A stretch of 64,000 bases of DNA from Ectobius pallidus (GCA_964059195.1 CAXKWD010000003.1:200408174-200472173), one strand, 5' to 3'. Shown: positions 33,100 to 44,396, counted from the stretch's first letter. Numbers and translations: made by a program. The notes: a model not told the origin generated them from the sequence alone.

Positions 33100-33107
33100 T
33101 GACGTCA
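33100..33107. promoter_or_regulatory. CRE-like palindrome at the LTR start
   Basis: TGACGTCA is followed three bases later by a half-site (ACGTCAC). The same occurs at 42096-42103. Its place at the extreme U3 end suggests an enhancer or an integrase end-recognition overlap; the function is inferred. Confidence 0.4.
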
Positions 33108-33844
33108 CACGTCACATTTTTCCCGTTCCGGATCTCGTTTGTTTGTGTATCGAGCTCTTGTGATATTCCCTCGCGTCTGCGCAGCGTGTTTTTCCCTTTG
33201 AGGCGTGCTGGCCCGGTCTCTCGCGTGAGTCAGTGTCTGTTTGGAAGTCTAGTGCTGAGGTTGCCTGGGGAAAACTTCTCGTCCGATTGCGGGTGGTGAC
33301 TGATTAATGTGTGAGTCTTAATATATTATTATGTTAGGTAAAGTTCCTTGTGTCCATCAGACAGAAGGGTTTTTTGAGTTAAGTACAGGTTTCTCTTTCT
33401 CATTGAAAATGCATCCGTGAAGTCCTAAGTTAGCATACACGAACATGGTAAAATGGCCGTGTTAGACTGAATAGAAATTCTTACAGATAGCTAACCTTTT
33501 TGATAATTCGTTATTGGTGACTCTCCTTATATCACGTCTCTATCTAATTCAGATTTTCAAGTTTGTGTGGTTGAATAAGAATAATAATTATAACCTATGT
33601 TCAGATTCTCGTGTATCGCCGTCTTCATAGGGCTAATTTTAGAATCTTTCCAAGGCTAATTCTAGATGTTACGATAAGCAGCACAGATTGTACATATCAG
33701 TCAGGTTATTCGGCTGTAAGGTTATTCAGGTTTATTTTGTTTCATAGTATTATTAGATACAGTGTTTTTTGAAATAGTCGTAAACTGATTAAATTATCTT
33801 GTGGAAAAGAAGCTACGGATAATTATATTAAAAGACTAACATGA

Positions 33845-34720
33845 AGGTTTCTGTAAATTAAGTTAACCAAATTATAGTTTGTGGTCACATTCGCTAATGG
33901 CCATTTCAGTGTAAATTTAGGTAGTATCAGACAGGTATATATATAAATCTCAATTGATTAAGAAATTTTCTGTAGGTTAAATAAACAGCCATTACTAGTG
34001 TTTTCAGTCAAACAAATTATAGTTTGTGGTCACCTTGGCAAATGGCCATTTCAGTATAAATTTAGGTAGTATCAGACAGGCCTATATACTTGACAAATTA
34101 AATTATTAGGCAATATTTCTTGTAATTACATTTGTATTATAGCCAATTATAGTCATTTAGTCAACGGTCAAATCAATCCAGCTTTGGGGTAATTAATCAA
34201 TTGATTCAGTAAATATTTTCTGTAAGTTAAAAGACCAATCACTATTAGCGTTTGTGACTGTTGACTGCCTATTTCATATTGTGGTCATTTTGGCTAATTG
34301 GCATTCCAGTACATATTCAAAGGTTAACAAATTTGAAGAGAAGTTATAGGCCTACATGCCAAATTGTTTTAACTGTCTCTACAAAGGATTATACATTGGA
34401 GTTCTATTATAGTAATCCGCCACTTCATTTAATGGCCACCTTTATATAGATTTTCTTAAATTGAATAAGATATTTCTGTGGGTGAATTCATAACATTGTT
34501 AGAGTTTGTTACTGAAGCCTGTATTTTTTCTATATTGTGGCCACCTTGGGTTAACGGCCAATGTAGTATGCGCTTAGATGTGTTAATTAGTTTAGTAGAG
34601 AATCTATTTGTTGCATATTCATTTATTTACCTGATAAATTACTGAGAGTCAAAACTACCTTTAGTGGTATATTATCAATTTACTTTATGGCCAACTTAGG
34701 CTAGTCTTAGCTAATTTAAA
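33845..34720. repeat. Degenerate internal repeats in the LTR
   Basis: A module with 'aattatagtttgtggtca', 'aatggccattTcagt' and 'tttaggtagtatcagacagg' is clearly doubled (about 33870 and 34015). More decayed copies with 'gtggtcatttTggcta', 'aatggccacctt' and 'tgtggccaccttgg' follow to 34720. The spacing is roughly 110-240 bp. The same array occurs in the 3' LTR (42841-43716). Confidence 0.7.
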
Positions 34721-35397
34721 CAAATTCTATTGGGGAGCCATTGTTTGTAGATTTATTCGGAAATCAGGAAAACCAGTTGTGAGTTATAGATTTTCCTTAT
34801 AGACAATTTCTTGATTAGGCCATTGATTATTTTTCTTAGGTCAGAATATACCTTTTGCATTTAATAAGCCTGGATGCTAGATAGTTAGTTCTGGCTTTAG
34901 ATCTGTTGTGGGTTGTTATTTGTGAAGGTGGCAGTAAGGTTATTACGTGAATTTAGTCCAACTCTATCTAATCTTTAATGTTTTGGTGATTATACGCTCA
35001 GTGTTAGTTGTAATCTGTGGCTGTTTTGTGTAAGGCCACTCTCTAATTTTTAGGGTTTCTATTATTCAGTGCCTATGATATTCTGTGATATTAATATATT
35101 TATGACTTACTCTGATAGTCCTTATTGAGATAGTTCTTGTTCATATGTTATATCTGATTGTGGTTTTATAATCAAATATACATCTATAGCAGATTGTGTT
35201 GTGTCTTCTACTACCTTCCTTCCTGGGGATTGGTTTCCGATCAGTCGGACTTTGGGAATTGGGTCATGTCTGGATTTCAAGAGTTCTTTATAGATCAGTA
35301 GCACGCGTCCAAAGTGATTATATTTATTTAGTGAAACTAAGATTTAATTATCTAGCAACTAGTTAAGAGTACCAGTGAGAAGGACCCGTTGTTGCAG

Positions 35398-35415
35398 TGG
35401 TAGCACTTTGGCCCC
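35398..35415 (+). promoter_or_regulatory. Candidate primer binding site
   Basis: One base after the LTR the sequence reads TGGTAGCACTTTGGCCCC, which starts with the TGG expected to pair with a tRNA CCA end. I cannot name the matching tRNA, and the G-rich sequence after it looks unusual. Confidence 0.35.
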
Positions 35416-35553
35416 GGGGCGGGAAGGTAGGCGTCATCTACGCCTACATTTGGAGTTTTTCACTTTGTATTTCTATTATTGGCTATATATCTTCATTCAT
35501 ACAGATATTGGTGTATGCTGTTAGTATTGGCTGTATTCTTGTACCTCGTTATC

Positions 35554-36897
35554 ATGCCTTTGCGACAGCAGCTATCTTGGGACCTTTTGCGGAAAGATGA
35601 GCTCTTGTTTGAGTGTAGAGGTAGAGGCATTAGGGTCGATGATTCGGTAGATGTTCCAACTTTATTGACGTGTCTCCGTCAAAACGCCCCTACTCAGGTG
35701 TTACATAATGTTTTGTGTACCCAACCTGAAATTCTCAATGAATTTGAGATTGTGAAGAAAAAGGTTACTGAGTTAGTAGACTTTGCCTCAGAATTATTTG
35801 CGGAGGGAGATGTCTCACGTAATCAACGACGTAGAGTATGCCATAGGGTATGGCACTTGGAAAACAGGCTGATGCTGTTGGCTGGTATTCCTGATTCGTT
35901 CCTTGATTTGGGCGAACTTGATAAATTAAGAGATATGTTGTACTCGATTGTACCTCCAACTGAGGTGGAACCAGCGAATCCTGTGAGTCAAACTCCTCAT
36001 CTTTTTGACTTGGAACCTGAGGAAACTAACATTGCTGTGGGACCCTCGGTGTCTCGGGATTTGACTCCACCTTTGCTACCATCTCAGGCTAACCAAGTCC
36101 CTGTGGTTAATGAAACTTCTACATTGTTTTCGCTGCCTACTCCAACTTTTGCTCCAATTAAGATTGTCCATCCTTTGCAAAAATTGTTGGACAAAGAAAG
36201 GATGTTTTCTGTTACCCAGGTGCCAGACGTTATTTATTTTCTAAGATTTCTGGTGCACTTTTCTAAGCAGGCCGCTAACCTAATGGTCCAGGATGCGGTA
36301 GTATTACAATTACTTCTGGGGGTGGTATCAGGAACTGTCTTGGATATTTTGACCAATGTGATGGCTTCCTCTAATTCCGTTGTGCTTTTTCATAGACAAA
36401 TTCTTACTCATTTCATTCCATCTCGTCTACGACAGGATTTATTGGCCCAATATTATTATAGACCACAGAGGGTGGACGAGGATTTTTCGGAGTTTATTCA
36501 GGATATTCGTTTACATTGGGCAGTATTTCAGGTTGCAGACTCGGAGCGAGAGGTCATAGAGTTGATTATTTCTGGGTTGAATCCCGCTACTCGATCTTGC
36601 TTGACCTTTGTCCAACGACCGGTCTGTTTTGCTCAGCTGTCAGATTTAATTTCTCAGGTTTCTGAAGTGTCCTGTGCTGATGCTAGGCGACATCTCCCCT
36701 CTTCGAGCTTGCCTTCTTCAGGGGTTAATTTTGGTCGTAGATCCTCGGCTCCCATTCGTCCGGATCAGAGAACATGTCATTATTGTCACCGTCCTGGACA
36801 TCTAATTAGAGATTGTAGAAAAAAGATGGCGGATTCTCGGGGTCAATTTCAAGGGCCCCGGGGAGCTAATCAGTCTACTTCAGATAGTAGACCATGA
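35554..36897 (+). CDS. gag: Gag-like protein
   Basis: This is the structural nucleocapsid precursor of the element. I chose the Met at 35554 (MPLRQQL) because the upstream Met at 35479 would add a hydrophobic leader that does not fit Gag. The protein is 447 residues. The middle (about 220-370) has the retrotransposon Gag helix pattern with YYYRPQRVDEDFSEFIQDI. A CX2CX4HX4C zinc knuckle (CHYCHRPGHLIRDC) begins at residue 408 and would bind RNA. It ends at UGA 36895-36897, in the same frame as pol. There are no internal stops. Confidence 0.9.
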   Translation: MPLRQQLSWDLLRKDELLFECRGRGIRVDDSVDVPTLLTCLRQNAPTQVLHNVLCTQPEILNEFEIVKKKVTELVDFASELFAEGDVSRNQRRRVCHRVWHLENRLMLLAGIPDSFLDLGELDKLRDMLYSIVPPTEVEPANPVSQTPHLFDLEPEETNIAVGPSVSRDLTPPLLPSQANQVPVVNETSTLFSLPTPTFAPIKIVHPLQKLLDKERMFSVTQVPDVIYFLRFLVHFSKQAANLMVQDAVVLQLLLGVVSGTVLDILTNVMASSNSVVLFHRQILTHFIPSRLRQDLLAQYYYRPQRVDEDFSEFIQDIRLHWAVFQVADSEREVIELIISGLNPATRSCLTFVQRPVCFAQLSDLISQVSEVSCADARRHLPSSSLPSSGVNFGRRSSAPIRPDQRTCHYCHRPGHLIRDCRKKMADSRGQFQGPRGANQSTSDSRP

Positions 36898-36900
36898 CAT

Positions 36901-39900
36901 ATGGACGTTCTGCCGGTCACCTTTAATCTACTAGACCCTAACGATCGCAATGTGGCCTTATTTCAATCTATGGGCTGTCGTGGTCGTCAACCGATTCATT
37001 TGCCCATGGTTCCTCTCTTCTTAAAGAAGTGTCCCACATTTGCTCTCATCGATTCCGGTGCTGTGTCTTCCGCCATTCATGCGGATCTTCTTCCAGTTTT
37101 GGGACTTGATCTGCATCATTTGAGCCCGTATCAAGGCTCTGCCAGGATTGCTGATGGTTCTCTAGTGGCAGTCTTGGGGACTATAACCCTACCAGTTAAG
37201 ATTGACCAATTTTCTTGGAAGTTTTCATTCTTAGTATTTCGGACGCTTCTTTTTCCAGTTATTTTAGGTATTGATTTTGCCCATGCTACCGGTTTGGTGT
37301 TAGATTTGCAATTAGGGAGAATGCATTTCCATTTTGCACCTCAACAACATATTAAGGTTTCATGTTCAAACACTACGCAGATTCCCAAATGTGTTTCTCA
37401 TCCCGTTGAACATGTTTTGGATGCCCATCAATCTCCTACCGCGTCTAGTATTTCCCTTGACCATTTGGTGCCTGAACAACAGCAGCAGATTTGGCGGGTT
37501 ATTAATGACTATCCGTCTGTTCTTACGGAAGAGCTTGGTGTCACGAAGGTGCTTGAGTATGAGATTCAGTTAACGGATTCTACGCCCGTTCGTTTGCCTC
37601 CGTATCGTCTGTCTCCACCTAAGTTACTGATAATGAGGCAGAAAATTAACGATATGCTTAGTAAGGGGATCATTAGGCCTTCGCTTTCTCCTTACTCTAG
37701 TCCCATTTTCCTGGTGCCGAAAGGTGAACATGATTTTCGGCCGGTGGTTGATTTCCGGGCTCTTAATCAAAAGATCTCCATTGAGTCTATGCCCTTGCCG
37801 GACATACATTCAGCTGCTCATTGGTTTTCCGGGGCGACAGTCTTCTCTTCTCTCGATCTTAATAGTGCTTATAATCAGATTCCGTTGAAAGAGTCTTCGC
37901 GCAGGCTAACTGCGTTTTCAACGGACTGGAATCACTACGAATTTTGTCGTCTGCCCTTTGGCCTAGCCACTGGTGCTCAAGTTCTCACCCGATTGTTGGA
38001 CAAAATCTTTTCGGACATTAAGTTCGATTTTGTCTACCATTACTTAGACGATTTAGTGGTGTATAGTAGAGACTTTCAGTCCCACATTGATCATCTTCGG
38101 GAGGTTTTTCATCGCCTACAGGAAGCCGGTCTTACTGTAAAACCCTCAAAGGTACAGTTTGCAAGATCTCAATTGGCCTTCATTGGGCATATTATCTCTC
38201 CGGATGGCGTAGCCCTTGATCCTGAGAGGACTGTGGCTATTAGGAACTTTCCGCCACCTACCAATGTTAAAGGCGTTGCCCGTTTCATCGGCATGATCAA
38301 TTTTTTTGCCAAATTTATTCCTCGTTTCGCAGCCAGAGCGGCGCCTTTGAATCGTCTTCGGGCGAAGGGTGTTCCGTTTCTGTGGTCTTCTGAACAACAG
38401 GCTGCCTTTGATGATCTTAAGGCAGCTATCATGAATCCTCCTATTTTGGCTATGGCGGACTTTGACAGGAAGTTCATTGTGCAAACTGATGCTTGTTCTA
38501 TGGGGTTAGGAGCTGTTCTCCTTCAGGATTTCGCTGAGGGACGCAAGCCTGTGGCCTATGCTTCTCGTTCGCTTTCACGGCAAGAGAAACAATTCTCTAT
38601 TTATGAAATGGAGGCCCTTGCCGTCTTGTTTGCGTTTGAAAAGTTCCGTATGTATATCGAACATGTCCCTTTCATACTTGAGTGTGACAACCAGGCTCTT
38701 TCGTGGGTGTTGGCTCGTCCTAGGAAGACTGGACGTATCGCCCGCTGGGCAGTTAGGATTTCTGCTTTCAAATTTGATTCAGTCCACATTAAAAGTTCTG
38801 ACAATGTGCTTGCTGATTCATTGTCTAGAATGTTTGAAGGTTTTCCAGATTCTAGTGAGTCAAATGAAGATTCTGTTCTTGTTAGGGAGTCTGAGCAATC
38901 TCCTATTTTGGCGAACCTTTTGGTTGATTCTCCATTAGCCTTTTCAGAGTTGGCCGAACATCAGCGTAGTGATCCCAGTCTTCGCCAAATTATGGATAGG
39001 ATACATTCTGGTGAACCTGTGGCTAATTTTTCTTTGGTTAAAGGTACCTTACAAATTCAGTTGGGGTTCAGGAAGAATAAACGCTTTCGTTTAGTTGTGC
39101 CTTCTGGTTTGGTCCCAATGATCTTCAGTTATTACCATCTTTCTCCTTTTGGGGCTCATCTTGGTGTCAAGAAGACACTCTCTAAAATTCAACAGAGTTT
39201 TTGGTGGTCAGCCATGGGTAATGATATTAGGAATCGGGTTCTTTCTTGCCAGGTTTGTGCGCTGTCCAAACCAGCGTTAAATTCTCGGGTTGGGTATTTA
39301 GCCTCTACAGTTGTAGATAAACCATTTCAGAGATTATTTATTGATTTTCTGGGGAAACTCCCTAAGTCTAAGAAGGGCAACTCGTATATACTAGTGGTTA
39401 TTGATGCCTTTACTAAATTTTGCTGGCTCTTTCCTTTACGTGATTCATGTACAAACAGGGTTATTCAGTCTTTATCACAGATTTTTCAAACCTTTGGTGT
39501 AACTCAGTCTATAGTGTCAGATAACGCTCCCCAGTTTCTTTCTTATGCGTTCAAGAAATTCTGTTTCCGTTTGGGCATCCAACATGTGACCACCACGCCG
39601 TATTATCCTAACCCTTCTCATGCTGAACGCGTCATGAGGAATTTAAAGAACGCCCTCATAGCCTACCACCATACTGATCACACCCTTTGGGATGAGAATA
39701 TCTCTTGGTTACAATTTGCTTTCAACACTGCTAAGCATGAGTCCCATGGTCAGTCTCCGTGTTCCTTGTTACTTTCTTTCCAACCCAATCATCCGCTAAG
39801 TAACCTATGGAATCTCGCTGATCTGCTTCCTAATTCCGTTTCTCCTGAGGACATTCAAAACTCTTGGCGAGCAGCTGCTCGGAATTTAGTTCTTGCTCGT

Positions 39901-40161
39901 AGGAGGCGTGCTAGGCGTTATAATTCCGGTAGGATTCCATGCAGTTATAAAATTGGCGATATTGTTATGGCTCGTAATTTTCCAGTCAGTTCTGCCAAGG
40001 ATAAATTTGCAAAGAAGTTGGCTCCCCGTTTTTTAGGCCCATTTAAAATCGTGCAGGTCTTGCACAATGGTGTTACCTTTTTGTTAGAGAGTTTAGTAGA
40101 TAAGTCATTCAGGAGATGTCATATTTCTCAAATTAAACCATTTTCTCCTGCTTCTTCTTAA
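36901..40161 (+). CDS. pol: Pol polyprotein: PR-RT-RNase H-integrase
   Basis: 1,086 residues, fully open. The aspartic protease motif is IDSGA at residue 50. RT spans about 240-435, with the motif A Asp at 319 (SSLDLNSAY), LPFGL at 351 and catalytic YLDD at 381-384. RNase H spans about 523-645, with TDAC (D530), YEMEAL (569-574) and ECDNQ (D596). Integrase has an HHCC zinc site (H746, H753, C783, C786), then a catalytic triad D815, D874 and E909 with 34 residues between the last two. A GPF-type tail (KLAPRFLGPFK) follows at 1039. The first Met follows the gag stop by three bases in the same frame, so Pol may arise by readthrough or reinitiation. All key residues are present and activity is plausible. 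Confidence 0.95.
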   Translation: MDVLPVTFNLLDPNDRNVALFQSMGCRGRQPIHLPMVPLFLKKCPTFALIDSGAVSSAIHADLLPVLGLDLHHLSPYQGSARIADGSLVAVLGTITLPVKIDQFSWKFSFLVFRTLLFPVILGIDFAHATGLVLDLQLGRMHFHFAPQQHIKVSCSNTTQIPKCVSHPVEHVLDAHQSPTASSISLDHLVPEQQQQIWRVINDYPSVLTEELGVTKVLEYEIQLTDSTPVRLPPYRLSPPKLLIMRQKINDMLSKGIIRPSLSPYSSPIFLVPKGEHDFRPVVDFRALNQKISIESMPLPDIHSAAHWFSGATVFSSLDLNSAYNQIPLKESSRRLTAFSTDWNHYEFCRLPFGLATGAQVLTRLLDKIFSDIKFDFVYHYLDDLVVYSRDFQSHIDHLREVFHRLQEAGLTVKPSKVQFARSQLAFIGHIISPDGVALDPERTVAIRNFPPPTNVKGVARFIGMINFFAKFIPRFAARAAPLNRLRAKGVPFLWSSEQQAAFDDLKAAIMNPPILAMADFDRKFIVQTDACSMGLGAVLLQDFAEGRKPVAYASRSLSRQEKQFSIYEMEALAVLFAFEKFRMYIEHVPFILECDNQALSWVLARPRKTGRIARWAVRISAFKFDSVHIKSSDNVLADSLSRMFEGFPDSSESNEDSVLVRESEQSPILANLLVDSPLAFSELAEHQRSDPSLRQIMDRIHSGEPVANFSLVKGTLQIQLGFRKNKRFRLVVPSGLVPMIFSYYHLSPFGAHLGVKKTLSKIQQSFWWSAMGNDIRNRVLSCQVCALSKPALNSRVGYLASTVVDKPFQRLFIDFLGKLPKSKKGNSYILVVIDAFTKFCWLFPLRDSCTNRVIQSLSQIFQTFGVTQSIVSDNAPQFLSYAFKKFCFRLGIQHVTTTPYYPNPSHAERVMRNLKNALIAYHHTDHTLWDENISWLQFAFNTAKHESHGQSPCSLLLSFQPNHPLSNLWNLADLLPNSVSPEDIQNSWRAAARNLVLARRRRARRYNSGRIPCSYKIGDIVMARNFPVSSAKDKFAKKLAPRFLGPFKIVQVLHNGVTFLLESLVDKSFRRCHISQIKPFSPASS

Positions 40162-42080
40162 CTTTTTGGAATGTAAAAGTAATCACCTTAGTTTGTGCTT
40201 TAGTATTTGTCATATTTTTGTAGCGAGTTTTCCACCAGATTAATTTGATTAGTGTTGGCTAATTGGATATGAGGCAGATTTCGCCATTCATTTTTTTTAT
40301 TGCAATTAAATTTAGTGTAATATTTTTGTAATCAAGTTGTTACTGAATTTTGTATGTTAATTATGTGTAGCTCAGTTAAGATTAGTGTGTAAGTGACTTG
40401 TCTTGAAGTTCATGTGATGCATTTTCATAGAGAGAGAGAGAGAGATAAAAAAGAGGTAAATTTGTTTTTTTTTTTTTGACTCACATAATTTTCAGTTCAT
40501 CTGCCCGTGATTTGGCGGGGAGGGACCTTTGTGCTCTCCCAGTACAAAAAAGGGTATATGCGTAATTATATGCATATAAAAAAAATAAGATGTTACAGAC
40601 ACTACAATAAGTTAATTCTTCACATCATACAACGCTCTAGAAATGTTGTAAACTTGAAATTCTCAGAGTAACCAATGTTCCTCACATAAAAACAAGAACA
40701 ACACTGATAGTAACAAGAAACATAGTTTTCTGAGTAGTCACTTGCAAAAATGATGTGGCGAATTTTAAGGACTGTTACCAAAACCAGATATTTGAGCATG
40801 TGTGTGTAAAAACATAAAATATTACTGACTCTATAAAGGATTAATTCTTCACTTCATATAACCGAGTGTGAATGATTTAATACTGAACTATCAACAGTAA
40901 CTGAAACGTTACCTATCAATAAGACAAGAAGAATACTGATAGTATCAAGACATGTTGTTTACATCCTTATCTGGGGCTATTACCAAGTGCTCCCAGATCC
41001 ATCTTATCAAAGCAACCATACTGTGCTGCCTTATCTTGGCTGTTCTAGTGGCCTTGTTCTCCTGTACCGAAGAATTGCTTCAACTACTCGATCTTTTAAG
41101 GACTGCTGCGGATCGCTGCTTCTTCTGCTCCTATGGCTCCTGTGCTGGCGTGTGTGGATCCCACACGTTGCCGCTTTCTTGGGCTGACTCATGGGGGAGA
41201 GCTCACCCGTCTTGTTTTGCCAATATAACAGTTGGCCGGAGTCTTGCCCTGCTGCTGCCATCATTTATCATCTGGACCAGAGATTTTGTCTTCAGCTCCC
41301 TGGCATTATCTTCGTGGTGAGAGTGTTTATGGTAAAGAAATATTGCCTATGCTGGTATATTTTGGTAACCTTCTGGATCATTATTCTGTGTGCCATCACT
41401 CGACATACTTTTGGACTCCAGGGTTACCTACCCAGCGTTCTTCTCTTGTGATGTGACACATACATATTTTTTTAATTACACATGTGCCACGCCAGAAGTG
41501 AAATTAAAGGTAATAAGGTGATCTTTAAAAGTCCCTTGGTTTAACCGGTGAGACCCGTATTTCTTATAAATTTCACATGTGTTAAGTCATGATTCGATAA
41601 AGGTCAATAAGTGATCTTTTATTCGATATAAGGCCATAAATGATCTTCGACAGTGCAGTGCAGTGCTTAAATAATTTTGTGGGAGGCAGCTTGGTTGTTT
41701 AAAAAAAAATCATAGTAATAAAATAATGGAAACAAAGTTGATCGATCAAACTTTATGCAATGAAGAACTAATCTAACAAAGGGTAATTAAAGAAAGAAAA
41801 TATGTAACAATTATATAGGACTTCTTAAATTTGTTGGACTTTTGATAAATTATACAATTAAAATAGACTGTGCATTTAATATACCACATGGTGGTATCCA
41901 GTTATGATGTTTAGCTATTAAGTAGGAACTGAATTATTCTTGTGTAACGTTAGTGATACTTTTGCTGTAGTTAATGTTATATGTTTACCTGTGTAAATTG
42001 AGTGAGCTTACTAGAAGAGGTTATACCGAGAATCTGATTATTTGCACTCTTATATTTGTATACATAGTATTCTTTTTTCT
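40162..42080. other. Post-pol region of the Gypsy element
   Basis: 1.9 kb between pol and the polypurine tract, long for a Gypsy without env. It holds a short AG run (about 40430-40445), a T run, and an approximately 230-bp imperfect duplication (40600-40720 against 40830-40950, sharing 'ttaattcttcac' and 'actgatagta'). Overlapping short ORFs lie at 40952-41320 and 41191-41451, with hydrophobic, Cys-rich sequence. None matches an envelope or other family that I know. It may be regulatory or a captured fragment. Confidence 0.5.
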
Positions 42081-42093
42081 GGGAGGGGGAGGC
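42080..42093 (+). promoter_or_regulatory. Polypurine tract
   Basis: GGGAGGGGGAGG lies immediately before the 3' LTR and serves as the plus-strand DNA priming site in reverse transcription. It is preceded by a T run, as is typical. Confidence 0.85.
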
Positions 42094-44392
42094 TGTGACG
42101 TCACACGTCACATTTTTCCCGTTCCGGATCTCGTTTGTTTGTGTATCGAGCTCTTGTGATATTCCCTCGCGTCTGCGCAGCGTGTTTTTCCCTTTGAGGC
42201 GTGCTGGCCCGGTCTCTCGCGTGAGTCAGTGTCTGTTTGGAAGTCTAGTGCTGAGGTTGCCTGGGGAAAACTTCTCGTCCGATTGCGGGTGGTGACTGAT
42301 TAATGTGTGAGTCTTAATATATTATTATGTTAGGTAAAGTTCCTTGTGTCCATCAGACAGAAGGGTTTTTTGAGTTAAGTACAGGTTTCTCTTTCTCATT
42401 GAAAATGCATCCGTGAAGTCCTAAGTTAGCATACACGAACATGGTAAAATGGCCGTGTTAGACTGAATAGAAATTCTTACAGATAGCTAACCTTTTTGAT
42501 AATTCGTTATTGGTGACTCTCCTTATATCACGTCTCTATCTAATTCAGATTTTCAAGTTTGTGTGGTTGAATAAGAATAATAATTATAACCTATGTTCAG
42601 ATTCTCGTGTATCGCCGTCTTCATAGGGCTAATTTTAGAATCTTTCCAAGGCTAATTCTAGATGTTACGATAAGCAGCACAGATTGTACATATCAGTCAG
42701 GTTATTCGGCTGTAAGGTTATTCAGGTTTATTTTGTTTCATAGTATTATTAGATACAGTGTTTTTTGAAATAGTCGTAAACTGATTAAATTATCTTGTGG
42801 AAAAGAAGCTACGGATAATTATATTAAAAGACTAACATGAAGGTTTCTGTAAATTAAGTTAACCAAATTATAGTTTGTGGTCACATTCGCTAATGGCCAT
42901 TTCAGTGTAAATTTAGGTAGTATCAGACAGGTATATATATAAATCTCAATTGATTAAGAAATTTTCTGTAGGTTAAATAAACAGCCATTACTAGTGTTTT
43001 CAGTCAAACAAATTATAGTTTGTGGTCACCTTGGCAAATGGCCATTTCAGTATAAATTTAGGTAGTATCAGACAGGCCTATATACTTGACAAATTAAATT
43101 ATTAGGCAATATTTCTTGTAATTACATTTGTATTATAGCCAATTATAGTCATTTAGTCAACGGTCAAATCAATCCAGCTTTGGGGTAATTAATCAATTGA
43201 TTCAGTAAATATTTTCTGTAAGTTAAAAGACCAATCACTATTAGCGTTTGTGACTGTTGACTGCCTATTTCATATTGTGGTCATTTTGGCTAATTGGCAT
43301 TCCAGTACATATTCAAAGGTTAACAAATTTGAAGAGAAGTTATAGGCCTACATGCCAAATTGTTTTAACTGTCTCTACAAAGGATTATACATTGGAGTTC
43401 TATTATAGTAATCCGCCACTTCATTTAATGGCCACCTTTATATAGATTTTCTTAAATTGAATAAGATATTTCTGTGGGTGAATTCATAACATTGTTAGAG
43501 TTTGTTACTGAAGCCTGTATTTTTTCTATATTGTGGCCACCTTGGGTTAACGGCCAATGTAGTATGCGCTTAGATGTGTTAATTAGTTTAGTAGAGAATC
43601 TATTTGTTGCATATTCATTTATTTACCTGATAAATTACTGAGAGTCAAAACTACCTTTAGTGGTATATTATCAATTTACTTTATGGCCAACTTAGGCTAG
43701 TCTTAGCTAATTTAAACAAATTCTATTGGGGAGCCATTGTTTGTAGATTTATTCGGAAATCAGGAAAACCAGTTGTGAGTTATAGATTTTCCTTATAGAC
43801 AATTTCTTGATTAGGCCATTGATTATTTTTCTTAGGTCAGAATATACCTTTTGCATTTAATAAGCCTGGATGCTAGATAGTTAGTTCTGGCTTTAGATCT
43901 GTTGTGGGTTGTTATTTGTGAAGGTGGCAGTAAGGTTATTACGTGAATTTAGTCCAACTCTATCTAATCTTTAATGTTTTGGTGATTATACGCTCAGTGT
44001 TAGTTGTAATCTGTGGCTGTTTTGTGTAAGGCCACTCTCTAATTTTTAGGGTTTCTATTATTCAGTGCCTATGATATTCTGTGATATTAATATATTTATG
44101 ACTTACTCTGATAGTCCTTATTGAGATAGTTCTTGTTCATATGTTATATCTGATTGTGGTTTTATAATCAAATATACATCTATAGCAGATTGTGTTGTGT
44201 CTTCTACTACCTTCCTTCCTGGGGATTGGTTTCCGATCAGTCGGACTTTGGGAATTGGGTCATGTCTGGATTTCAAGAGTTCTTTATAGATCAGTAGCAC
44301 GCGTCCAAAGTGATTATATTTATTTAGTGAAACTAAGATTTAATTATCTAGCAACTAGTTAAGAGTACCAGTGAGAAGGAACCGTTGTTGCA
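42094..44392 (+). repeat. 3' LTR (2,299 bp)
   Basis: Equal in length to the 5' LTR and, as far as I can read, identical except A44381 against C35385. It ends CA, followed by ACCA. It should carry the polyadenylation function of the element, but I cannot place the R region from sequence alone. Confidence 0.95.
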
Positions 44393-44396
44393 ACCA

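Larger units (their letters stand above)
33098..35396 (+). repeat. 5' LTR (2,299 bp)
   Basis: It runs TGTGACG...TTGCA, starting TG and ending CA. The first bases include a perfect CRE/ATF-type palindrome TGACGTCA. The middle holds degenerate internal repeats. ORFs inside it are short and identical in both LTRs, without motifs. The LTR is long for Gypsy, whose LTRs are usually a few hundred bases to about 1 kb. Confidence 0.95.
33098..44392 (+). mobile_element. Intact Gypsy (Metaviridae) LTR retrotransposon
   Basis: An 11,295-bp element with two 2,299-bp LTRs, a 4-bp ACCA duplication (33094-33097 and 44393-44396), a candidate primer site, open gag and pol, and a polypurine tract. The domain order PR-RT-RNase H-INT is that of Gypsy. 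No envelope-like ORF and no chromodomain are seen. LTRs match at a constant offset of 8,996 bp; the only difference I noticed is C35385/A44381. This points to a very recent insertion. Confidence 0.95.

Noticed and set aside
40952..41451. Possible envelope or third gene of the Gypsy element
   Set aside because: No signal peptide, cleavage site, transmembrane arrangement or family match is convincing; kept only as an unexplained region.
42095..42295. ORFs repeated identically in both LTRs
   Set aside because: They are present twice because the LTR is duplicated; they have no motif and start within U3.
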